Source: Dendronalium phyllosphericum CENA369 (lineage in GTDB: Bacteria > Cyanobacteriota > Cyanobacteriia > Cyanobacteriales > Nostocaceae). From it: a stretch of DNA of 63,984 nt. Both the position numbers and the translations under genes were made by a program. How positions within the stretch are numbered: the stretch's first letter is position 1; every line of letters starts with the position of its first letter. This document shows, in pieces, positions 1-8,500 of this stretch. Location of the stretch: assembly GCF_016056275.1 (NCBI RefSeq), contig NZ_JAECZA010000276.1:1-63984 (forward strand), given 5' to 3'. Under the pieces are notes generated by a model. It saw only the letters and a list, made by a program, of their open reading frames with translations. It was not told the DNA's origin and searched no databases.

Positions 1-244
1 AATCTGAATTCGCTATAAAATGATGTAATGATTGAGCTGAGTTTATACTTACAGCTTTTGCTATCTCTGGTAATGATTTTCTTTTAATTGCTGACATTAT
101 CCCTAGGTGTAAATATTTGAAGCACTCATAATTCCTTACTTCTTTAAATAGCTCTTTATACTCTGCACAATATTCATCTATGATCGTAACTGTTGGGTGA
201 GGATCTCTTGCCAAATGTTTGAGGATTTGTAATTCTACATCCAT
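1..244 (-). CDS. IS701-family transposase, partial (5' part only)
   Basis: The translation begins MDVELQILKHLARDPHPTV and parallels residues 1-81 of the full transposase at 3954-5336, with a few substitutions such as IIDEYCAEYKELF for IVDGYCAEYKDLF. No stop is seen in the visible part, so this copy may be intact beyond the window. The DDE catalytic core is not in view. Confidence 0.8.
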   Translation of the reverse strand, partial: MDVELQILKHLARDPHPTVTIIDEYCAEYKELFKEVRNYECFKYLHLGIMSAIKRKSLPEIAKAVSINSAQSLHHFIANSD

Positions 245-318
245 TGCTCTACTTACCTTCCAGAGCTTTTTCTTCTATTCCTTTTATTCAGAATACTCGG
301 AAAGTGACAGAAGAGGGG
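1..318 (-). mobile_element. IS701-like element, copy 1, truncated by window edge
   Basis: This stretch is nearly the same as the right part of the complete IS at 3906-5409. It includes the terminal inverted repeat (positions 297-318, containing GGAAAGTGACAGAAGAGGG) and the first 81 or so codons of the transposase. The rest lies outside the window. Two near-identical copies less than 4 kb apart show recent IS activity, and they could recombine and delete or duplicate what lies between them. Confidence 0.85.
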
Positions 319-379
319 TATTCATGCTCAACTCCTTTAAGTATATAGTTTTGCTTGAACAAGTTTAGTTTTTTACCTA

Positions 380-1444
380 TCAGAGAGTGAAAGACTGAAC
401 TTGATTTCTCTTGAAACCAGAAATTCCTCCAGTGGTAAACCAGTATTCCCAACTTCCACCTGAAGCAATTGACCAATTATTGAGGTCAAAGTGTCCACTA
501 CCTTCTGGAGTTCCTGAAATTTTATAGACTTTAACAGCTTGTCCATTATTATTCCAAATTAAAGGCAAATCTGGTTTTAATTGTTCTGGCGCTGCACCAT
601 TAGTTTGTAAAAAATAGGCATCTTGCCCTTTAGTTGTGCCATTGCCAAATACTTGAGCAATTCCTTTTTCATCAATGGCAACAAATGCACCTTCTTCTAA
701 GCCAATAGCATAAACTGGAATTTGATGATTTTTTTCATGGAAAACTCTAGCTAGAAATCCAAAAATTCTTCCGTATCTTGGTTCAGGATGCTCTTTGTCA
801 ATCCGGTCTAAGTGCGTGTCTGTAATTACATTTTTGAGAATTGGAACTTTAATGAAGTCGCTGTAATAAATATCCTTTGTATTGTGGTGGAAGGGATTAT
901 TCAAAATTTCTGAACTTAGCACACCTTGATGAACAGGTGCATAATAATAGTCGCCGAGAATAGCCATACCAGCACTGGTTCCAGCAATCGGCACTTTTTT
1001 TTGATTAATCAAGTAGTTGATTGCTTCTTCTACACCTGAGCCTTCCCAGTAATCTTCATAATCATTTTGATTTCCACCCGCTATAAATAGAGCATCAGCA
1101 TCGCGGATGTATTGTAGAACTTTTGGATGATTAGCAGCTTCTCGGCTGTTAATAGCAAGTTCAGCAGATGAACTGACAAAATCTCGATAATTATCGCAAA
1201 TCCAAGCAGCCTGTCTGCCAATCCTTGGTAAGCGCAGAACTAAATAATCTCCTCTATCTAATAGTTTGAGAAACCATCGTGTAGCTGAATCTTCTCCAGA
1301 TGTTTCTCCTTCTGCACCGCCAATCAACAGAATACAAGGAGTTGGTTGTGGAGAGTTACTATTGACTCTTCCGCATTCACGCAGATAATCAAAGTTATCA
1401 ATATCTGCTGCTACTAATACAGGGGTGCTGAATGCTTTAATCAT
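380..1444 (-). CDS. Peptidase S51 / cyanophycinase-like protein
   Basis: About 354 aa. The S51 signature is clear: CILLIGGAEGE near residue 40, ADALFIAGGNQND near 115, and the nucleophile motif AGTSAGMAI near 157. Later blocks (DTHLDRI, YAIGLEEGAFVAI) also fit cyanophycinases, which hydrolyse the storage polymer cyanophycin to dipeptides. The C-terminal 70 residues are less conserved. The protein lacks an obvious signal peptide. I start at the ATG at 1444 rather than the in-frame GTG nine bases upstream. The family match is secure. Whether the substrate is cyanophycin or another peptide cannot be told from sequence. It stands alone, next to an IS end. Confidence 0.8.
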   Translation of the reverse strand: MIKAFSTPVLVAADIDNFDYLRECGRVNSNSPQPTPCILLIGGAEGETSGEDSATRWFLKLLDRGDYLVLRLPRIGRQAAWICDNYRDFVSSSAELAINSREAANHPKVLQYIRDADALFIAGGNQNDYEDYWEGSGVEEAINYLINQKKVPIAGTSAGMAILGDYYYAPVHQGVLSSEILNNPFHHNTKDIYYSDFIKVPILKNVITDTHLDRIDKEHPEPRYGRIFGFLARVFHEKNHQIPVYAIGLEEGAFVAIDEKGIAQVFGNGTTKGQDAYFLQTNGAAPEQLKPDLPLIWNNNGQAVKVYKISGTPEGSGHFDLNNWSIASGGSWEYWFTTGGISGFKRNQVQSFTL

Positions 1445-1600
1445 AAATATCACATTTGCTTAAATCCAGTTATGGCTTTTAGCCCAGAATTATTGTTTTT
1501 GATTATTCAAAATAAGAATTTTCAAGTCTCAAAAATTGGCGAAGTATTGATAACAAAATTTTTTATACTTTCTTTCCGAACTTCGGGCAGACTCTAGCAA

Positions 1601-2449
1601 TTATTCCAGAATGCAGTGAGCAAAGATATCTCGGTTGACAGTTGTATTTTCCTTAACAAAATAGGAACCGTGAGCGCAAGATAGCCTATAGCCAAACCAC
1701 TCTAATAGACAACCTGTCGGCTGAAGTCCCAGATTTTCCTGGGTAATCTCGAACATATCTCCTAACATCCCGCCAACCAGATCCCCTTGTGCATCAAGGT
1801 TAATCCATTTATTCACCATAGAGGGTCGGCGACCATCTTGATTTTGTGGGCGCAAAGAGGCGCGTACTGGCCCAATGGATAACGCACTGCCCACAGTAAA
1901 GAAGTTGGAGACTTGTCCCTGTAAAGATTGTTCAGCCTCAAGTCCTCGTAACCCTTCGTAGGCAACTACAGTACCCCAACTGTGGGAAATGATGTCGATT
2001 TGATTGTTACTGCCAAGGAGTGGTTTCACAGTATCGGTAAAGCGATTAATGATTTGTTGGCGCATTTCGCTGCTCAACATATAGATAAGAAAGTCATCAA
2101 TTCCCAAAATTGCACTAGGTTCTATGACACGAGTCTGCATTGCTAGAGATACCTGGCGACCACCGCCAGTTTTTGCGGCTATCTCTTGTCGCTGTCTATC
2201 TTCTAATATTGCTAGAATCTCTCGCTTTAATTGCTCCTTTTGTGTAGTATCAACCATATCTACAGCAGTGGATGCATTAACTAAATCACTCCACAATACT
2301 TCTCTACGGGTATCACCAAGGTTGCCATCCTCGAAAACTTTCCGAATATAAGGTTGTAATGCTTGCCACCAACTGTTAGAATATCCATGTTGATGCTGGC
2401 TAATCCCATGCACATAGACAAGATAACGGTTTTTAGTTATGCTTGCCAA
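1601..2449 (-). CDS. Alpha/beta hydrolase, lipase-like
   Basis: About 282 aa. It opens with the oxyanion-hole region YLVYVHGISQH, and IDIISHSWGTVVAYEG near residue 155 carries a GxSxG-like nucleophile elbow (SHSWG). These are features of alpha/beta hydrolases of the lipase or PGAP1-like type; the substrate is unknown. There is no ATG. The only plausible start is TTG at 2449, which lies inside the 5' end of the divergent metalloprotease gene. An in-frame stop lies a little upstream, so the original start may have been lost at a rearrangement junction. Confidence 0.6.
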   Translation of the reverse strand: MASITKNRYLVYVHGISQHQHGYSNSWWQALQPYIRKVFEDGNLGDTRREVLWSDLVNASTAVDMVDTTQKEQLKREILAILEDRQRQEIAAKTGGGRQVSLAMQTRVIEPSAILGIDDFLIYMLSSEMRQQIINRFTDTVKPLLGSNNQIDIISHSWGTVVAYEGLRGLEAEQSLQGQVSNFFTVGSALSIGPVRASLRPQNQDGRRPSMVNKWINLDAQGDLVGGMLGDMFEITQENLGLQPTGCLLEWFGYRLSCAHGSYFVKENTTVNRDIFAHCILE

Positions 2450-3266
2450 TTTGGTGCGGAAAGAAGGCGATCCACCATCTCAAGATGAAGCTGTAAATGA
2501 AGCCTACGATTACTCTGGTGATGTCTATGATTTCTACAAAGAAGTATTCAACAGAGATTCACTAGATGATGCTGGATACCCCTTAATTTCCAGCGTCCAT
2601 GTTGGTGATTCCTTTGGAGGCCCCATGTCCAATGCCTTTTTCAATGGTCGGCAGATGGCCTATGGTGACGGAGATGGAAAATTATTTGTTAGGTTTACAA
2701 AGTCACTTGACGTTGTGGGTCACGAACTGACTCATGGCGTAGTCAGTCGGACTAGTAATCTGGAATATTTCGGCGAATCTGGCGCATTGAATGAGAGTTT
2801 TGCTGATGTCATGGGTAGCTTAGTTACTCAATGGAAGAATCACCAGACCGCTGACCAAGCTGACTGGTACATAGGTAACGAGATACTTGGCTCAGAGGCG
2901 AAAATTAAGTGTCTCCGCACCCTTAAAGGAGAAAAGGCTTACGAGAACGATCCAGTTTTCGGCACAGATCCCCAGCCAAAACACTACAAAGATTTGTACA
3001 CTGGTTCTCGCGATCGAAACGGAGTCCATATTAACTCAGGTATTCCTAACCACGTTTTCTATCAATTAGCCATGACGATTGGAGGCTATGCTTGGAAGAA
3101 AGCAGGTCAGATATGGTACAAGACGATGCTGGCCTTGAACACTAAGAGTGATATGAAGGATGCAGCAAAACAAAGTTATATACAAGCTGGTAGTCTATTC
3201 GGTAACAATAGCCTTGAGCAACAAGCTGTTAAAAAATCTTGGGACGTAGTTGGACTTCCGGTGTAG
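2439..3266 (+). CDS. M4 (thermolysin-like) metalloprotease, N-terminally shortened
   Basis: 275 aa. The zinc site is explicit: GHELTHGV (HExxH with catalytic Glu) near residue 97 and GALNESFADV (third zinc ligand Glu) near 120. The downstream NGVHINSGIPNHVFYQLA block is typical of thermolysin family proteases, including the active-site His region. The sequence enters the fold at LVRKEGDPPSQDEAVNEAYD, which in compact bacterial M4 enzymes is preceded by a further 50 or so residues, so the N terminus appears missing. The start overlaps the divergent hydrolase start by 11 bp. The inhibitor-like gene 168 bp downstream supports a protease-inhibitor pair. Activity is uncertain because of the N-terminal loss. 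Confidence 0.75.
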   Translation: MLANLVRKEGDPPSQDEAVNEAYDYSGDVYDFYKEVFNRDSLDDAGYPLISSVHVGDSFGGPMSNAFFNGRQMAYGDGDGKLFVRFTKSLDVVGHELTHGVVSRTSNLEYFGESGALNESFADVMGSLVTQWKNHQTADQADWYIGNEILGSEAKIKCLRTLKGEKAYENDPVFGTDPQPKHYKDLYTGSRDRNGVHINSGIPNHVFYQLAMTIGGYAWKKAGQIWYKTMLALNTKSDMKDAAKQSYIQAGSLFGNNSLEQQAVKKSWDVVGLPV

Positions 3267-3434
3267 ATAGTGTAGAAAATAACTTTGTTATTGAGCAAAA
3301 ACTGTTCTGAAGTGATGAATATCTTCTGAGCAGTTTTTAGCTATTGATATTAATTGGTTTCATCCTTCTCTTTGCCATTAATCTAAAATTAATTTTAAAT
3401 AATAATCACTATTCACGGAGGATTTTGTCATCAG

Positions 3435-3740
3435 GTGAAAATAACTTTTTACGAATCAGGGGAATATCCAGGTTGGGTGAAGGGTTGCGAGGTCGATACA
3501 GACACAATGAGCAAAGAAGAAGCCGAGCACCTACGATTGCTTGTGGATCAAAGTGGGATATTGCGCTCTCAAGAACTTCAGTCGTTAAGTAGTGAAGGAG
3601 CAGACATGCTCACTTACGAAATCAAGGTGGAAATCGACAATACATTGTACAATTTTATCTTTGATCGGAATAACTTGCCCGCTCAGTTCATTCCTCTGTT
3701 GAAATATCTACATGACCGTGCAAAGATAGTACCCCCTTAG
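3435..3740 (+). CDS. Emfourin-like protease inhibitor, partner of M4 protease
   Basis: 101 aa. The start is GTG, with GGAGG about 13 bases upstream (3417-3421). The protein opens with a beta-strand segment (KITFYESGEYPGW) and ends YEIKVEIDNTLYNFIFDRNN plus an LLKYLHD helix. This architecture and its position just after an M4 protease gene fit emfourin, the small inhibitor encoded beside protealysin-like proteases. Emfourin blocks intracellular M4 enzymes, so the pair would be a self-regulated protease module. The assignment rests on pattern and context rather than on a diagnostic catalytic motif. Confidence 0.6.
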   Translation: MKITFYESGEYPGWVKGCEVDTDTMSKEEAEHLRLLVDQSGILRSQELQSLSSEGADMLTYEIKVEIDNTLYNFIFDRNNLPAQFIPLLKYLHDRAKIVPP

Positions 3741-3774
3741 ATATAGCATCTACATACTAATCTTTTAGTTCGGA

Positions 3775-3905
3775 CTACTGATAACTACTTGCTTGACGGG
3801 TAAACATGAGATGATATTCTCCGCCTCTTGCGATTAATTCCGCATGGCTGCCTGTTTCTATAATCTTGCCATTTTCTAAAACGATAATTTGGTCTGCCAA
3901 TTTAG
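3775..3905 (-). pseudogene. C-terminal remnant of an ABC transporter ATPase, cut by IS
   Basis: Read on the minus strand, the frame entering from the IS boundary gives AKLADQIIVLENGKIIETG, then SHAELIARGGEYHLMFTRQ and a stop. This is the D-loop/H-loop-distal tail of an exporter-type ABC ATPase. The ORF stops exactly at the IS inverted repeat at 3906, and the upstream part of the gene is not found on the other side of the IS, so the rest was deleted or moved. Confidence 0.7.
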
Positions 3906-5409
3906 CCCTCTTCTGTCACTTTCCGGAGTAAGTAAGTAGTAAATAAACGTAAACTATCCAGAAGCATAAGACGGTTTAAATTGATTCATTGCACTAATTA
4001 AATGATTGAATCCTAGGAATAAATCGGAATTAGGAAAGATATCTAGCCAGGGGTAAATCAACCAAAATAAGAAGAGCGGTTGGAGAAGAAGACGAAGATT
4101 ATTTAAAGTATTCTTCCATCCGCTCTCATTGTTCCATAGTTTATGATTAGAAAAATCAACATCACTATCTTCTTTTATCCCTGTTGGGATTTTACCAGAT
4201 TGACTTAAAGCTAAAAAAGGTTGAGAATTTAAACTAATCATTGTGTAAACAGAAAAAATAATTTCCCACCACCTCTCAATATCCTGGAAATTAGTAAAAC
4301 GATAATCTGTCCAACCCAACTCCTGTTTACACTGCCGAAAACCAGATTCTACCCATGTTCTTAATCCATATAAGTCCCCTAAAGTCTTTTTCAAATTTCC
4401 TTGAAGATTCGTCATAATGAACGAAGTTGAATTTTCAGGCATAGTTTCTGGGTCAGTAGTTACTTCCCAGTAAGTTATGGCTCTTCTTTTACCATAAATT
4501 ATTTCTCGGATATATCTAGTTTCTGATTTTTGATTACTAAATGTTCTGGAGAATTTGCACCATTTATTAGCCCTAACCCTCTGGTTGGCTGGTAGCCAGA
4601 CTCCATGATTACTTCTAATTGCTACAACATAACCGAGGTTGTATTCAGTTAATTTTTGAATGAATTGGCTACTTTCACCCTTCGGGTTCGCAGTCGCTTC
4701 AAGTCGGCAAAGCCGCCCAACGCGCTGCTCACCATATAAACTATCAGCTAGTACCAATTCCATATTAAAGCCTGATTCAATTAATTCTGTAATAATTTCT
4801 GAAGCTAACTCTATTTTGGTTTTGTATTTATCTGACTCTTTTAACGTCCCTTTAGGTTTAAATATTTTTACAATTAATGGAAATGTTATATTACAATAAA
4901 CTCCATAAGCATTGACTGTAACTATCCCATTATCTATTTTTCCTACACTACCTAAATATTGTCTTGCTACATAATCTGTTTTTTTACCTTTTTTCCTATC
5001 TCCTGTTTCATCTATTACTACCGTAATGGCATTTCCATCTAGTACTCTCTTAATTTTATTTAGTCTTCGGATTTTTAACTCATTTACTGACCAATCTGAA
5101 TTAGCTATAAAATGATGTAATGACTGTGCAGAGTTTATACTCACAACTTTAGCTATTTCTGGTAATGATTTTCTTTTTATTGGTGAAATTATTCCTAAGT
5201 GTAAATATTTGAAGCACTCATAATTTCTTACTTCTTTGAATAAGTCTTTATACTCTGCACAATATCCATCTACGATCGCAACTGTTGGGTGGGCATCTCT
5301 TGCCAAATGTTTTAGGATCTGTAATTCTACATCCATTGCCCTGCTTACCTTCCAGAGTTTTTTCTTTTAATCCTTTTATTAAGAATACTCGGAAAGTGAC
5401 AGAAGAGGG
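3906..5409 (-). mobile_element. IS701-like insertion sequence, copy 2 (complete)
   Basis: About 1.5 kb. The terminal inverted repeats match over 20 bases: CCCTCTTCTGTCACTTTCCG at 3906-3925 and its complement at 5390-5409. The single transposase gene fills the element on the minus strand. I do not see an unambiguous target duplication. The left flank is a broken ABC-transporter gene and the right flank is unrelated, so a deletion may have followed insertion. Confidence 0.8.
3954..5336 (-). CDS. IS701-family DDE transposase
   Basis: 460 aa, intact. The first catalytic Asp is in VVIDETGDRKKG near residue 107, a second in LVLADSLYGE near 195, and the Glu region is TWVESGFRQCKQELGW near 330. This is the arrangement of IS701/IS4-like transposases, which cut and paste the element using a DDE-type RNase H fold. 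The gene lies inside perfect inverted repeats, and a second copy is at the left window edge. Confidence 0.85.
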   Translation of the reverse strand: MDVELQILKHLARDAHPTVAIVDGYCAEYKDLFKEVRNYECFKYLHLGIISPIKRKSLPEIAKVVSINSAQSLHHFIANSDWSVNELKIRRLNKIKRVLDGNAITVVIDETGDRKKGKKTDYVARQYLGSVGKIDNGIVTVNAYGVYCNITFPLIVKIFKPKGTLKESDKYKTKIELASEIITELIESGFNMELVLADSLYGEQRVGRLCRLEATANPKGESSQFIQKLTEYNLGYVVAIRSNHGVWLPANQRVRANKWCKFSRTFSNQKSETRYIREIIYGKRRAITYWEVTTDPETMPENSTSFIMTNLQGNLKKTLGDLYGLRTWVESGFRQCKQELGWTDYRFTNFQDIERWWEIIFSVYTMISLNSQPFLALSQSGKIPTGIKEDSDVDFSNHKLWNNESGWKNTLNNLRLLLQPLFLFWLIYPWLDIFPNSDLFLGFNHLISAMNQFKPSYASG

Positions 5410-5590
5410 GTATATTTAGAGTAACTAAAAATTTTCTGCAATTGAAATAAAATTTTTAAAAGACGACATTTTACAGATGCGACCGCGCAATAGAGATGCA
5501 CAGCATTGGCTTTCAAAAGCATTGAGTTCCTGGGGCTGTGGCAAATAAAAGTAAGAAATTTTACAAGTCACCTGAAAAAGGCTTGTACTG
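5410..5590. repeat. Intergenic stretch with a short interspersed repeat
   Basis: Bases 5489-5511 (GCAATAGAGATGCACAGCAT and the next TGG) recur exactly at 11269-11291, 5.8 kb away. The surroundings differ, so this is a dispersed cyanobacterial repeat rather than a gene duplication. Nothing else is recognised between the IS end and the adhesin-like gene. Confidence 0.5.
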
Positions 5591-8500
5591 CTAGAAAACA
5601 AAGCTATTGGAGTTGTTGAGTGCTTGCGGAGTTACGTTGTCTAACTCAATAAAGTTTCTAAAAATCGCATTACTACCATAATACCCATTAACAACTGGGC
5701 CATCGCGGTCAATTTGCACAATAGTACTATTAGAATTGCTACCTTGTACTAGTCGTACAAAACCATCAGCTATGGCATCGCTGCCGTTATAGCCATTGTA
5801 ATAAACATCATTCGCAAGGCTATCGAGCAGACTAGTCAGCACAATTTGGTCGCTACCAACAGTAAAATCAGCAATGCGCTGACCGACTTCACGAATATTA
5901 GTGTAAACAAATTCATCATTCCCCGTCCCGCCTCTAATCGTTTTGCTACCAGTACCACCTGTAATGCGGTCATTGCCAGCAGTACCAATTAAAGGGTCAC
6001 GGCTACCATTACCGTTGATGATATTAAATTTGTCGAAGATTGTTACACTAGCAGCACTAGAAGATGTATTTATATCGTAGTCGTCTTGCTCAGAGAGTGT
6101 GAGAGTCACAGTTTCGCTACCTTCTGCTAAACCATCATTTATGGGGTTGATGTCGATATCTACAGAAGATTGACCAACACCAAAACTAGCAATACCAGTA
6201 AGCTGGGTATAATCGCTGCCATTGGTAGCAGTACCAGCAATGGTATATTTGACAGCTAAGGCAGTATCAAATTGACCAGTACGGCTGATACGGAAGCTGG
6301 CTGAGTCGTCTCCATCTTCCGCAGCGTTGGCATCGGCAGCAGTAATACTGACTACAGGGATGAATTGAGCGAGGTTAGTGTTCAATGCCCATAATTGATA
6401 ATCATTGATGCCGTCATTAGCAGTGAAAAATAAAGTACCGTCAATGTTTGTCAAGTTGTAGGGTCTAGAACCACCAGCACCTGACTTGATATCTGCAACC
6501 AGGATGGTGCCTTCAGTTGTGCCATCACTTCTCCACAATTCTGTACCATGTGTTTCATCGTAAGCACTAAAATATAAGGTGCCGTTGACGTTTGTCAGAT
6601 AGTTGGGGTTAGAATTACCAGCTCCTGGATTAATGTCTTTAACCAGAACAGTACCCTCTGTAGTGCCATCGCTTTTCCACAATTCTTTACCGTGGATGCC
6701 ATCACTAATGGTGAAATAGAGCGTGTCATTGACGTTAGTCAGGTTGTAAAGTGGGGAATCATCAATTGTTCCTCGGTTGATGTCTTTGAGCAGGACAGTG
6801 CCTTCAGTTGTGCCATCACTTTTCCACACTTGTCTACCGTTAATGCCGTCGTCAGCAATGAAATATAAAGTACCGTTGACGTTGATACCATCAGGAATGC
6901 CGTAACCATCAGACTGAAAGTTAATGTCTTTAACCACCAGAGTCCCAGTCTCTGTACCATCGCTTCTCCACAATTGACCAATATTAGTGCCCCGACCAAA
7001 AAAATAGAAGATGTTGTTGACATTTATACTGGAGGAAATATAGTAATTATTATCATTAACACCTATGTTCTTAACTAAAATGGTGCCCTGTGCGTTGCCA
7101 TCACTTTTCCATAATTCCTTACTTCTAAAAAAATAGAGAGTGCCGTTAACATTGGTCAGATTGTAGAGTTCAGAACTATCAGACACTGGATCGATATCTT
7201 TAACCAAGACAGTACCCTCTGTAGTGCCATCACTTTTCCACAAATTGTTATTGTCGGTAGTGAAATACAGAGTACTGTTGACGTTTGTCAGATTTGAAGC
7301 ATAGATATTTTTGAGTGGGACAGTACCGTCTTCTGTACCATCGCTTTTCCACAACTTGCCGTCGGCGATGACATAGATAGTGCCGTTGATACCAATCAGA
7401 TTTGAAGCTGAAGGAAAGATACCTTTAAGCAGGACTGTGCCTTCAGTGGTGCCATCACTCTTCCACTCATAATCGATATTACCGAAATTATCGTTAGTAT
7501 TGAAATAGAGAACACCACCAACATTTGTAAAGTGGCCAAAATAACTCTGTAGACTCCGAACTACAATTGTAGGAGTAATGTATTTTACTAAATATGGTTG
7601 AGCTACCACTGCGGTATTAGTGTCGTCGGCAACGATCGCAGCAGCTGCAATATTAGATGTATCTACGGCATATGTCTGCTGTTTAAACAAAGTCAGAGTT
7701 ACTGTTTCACTGCCCTCACTGAAGATATCATTTATGGGAGCGATCGCAATATCTACAAAAGATTGACCCGCAGCAATGGTAACAGTACCAGTCAATTGAT
7801 TGTAGTCGATGTCGTTGGTAGCAGTACCAGCAATGGTATATTTGACATCTAGAGCATTATTGGTATCGCCGATACGGCTGATGCGGAAGATGGCTGACTG
7901 ATTATCAACTTCACTGGCATTGCTATTGATGGTATTTATACTGATGATAGGGCTGGTTATGGTTGGGTTAGTGTCCAATGCCCATAACTCTCGACCGTGG
8001 ATGCCATCGTCAGCAGTGAAATAGAGAATGCCACCAATGCTGGTCAGGTTCAAGGGGTTAGAGGAGTTGGGGGAATCACCATCACTATACTTCGTAACAC
8101 CAGGGTAGATGTCTTTAACTAGTACGGTACCCTCAGTGGTGCCATCGCTTTTCCACAATTCTTTACCGTGGATGCCTTCGTTAGCACTAAAATAGAGTTC
8201 GCCGTTAACGTTTATTAGTTCAGAGATACCGGAACCACCAGAGCCTGGGTTAATATCTTTGACTAGGACAGTACCCTCAGTGGTGCCATCGGTTTTCCAC
8301 AATTCTGTGCCGTGGATGCCATCGTTAGCACTAAAATAAAGTACGCCGTTGAAGTTTATGAGGTTGGAGGGAGAGGAAGGACTAGACCCTGGGTTAATGT
8401 CTTTGACCAAAGTAGTTCCCTGTGCTGTACCATCACTCTTCCACAACTCCTCAGCAGAGAAATACAAAATGCCATTAACAATAACATAATCTGTATTATT

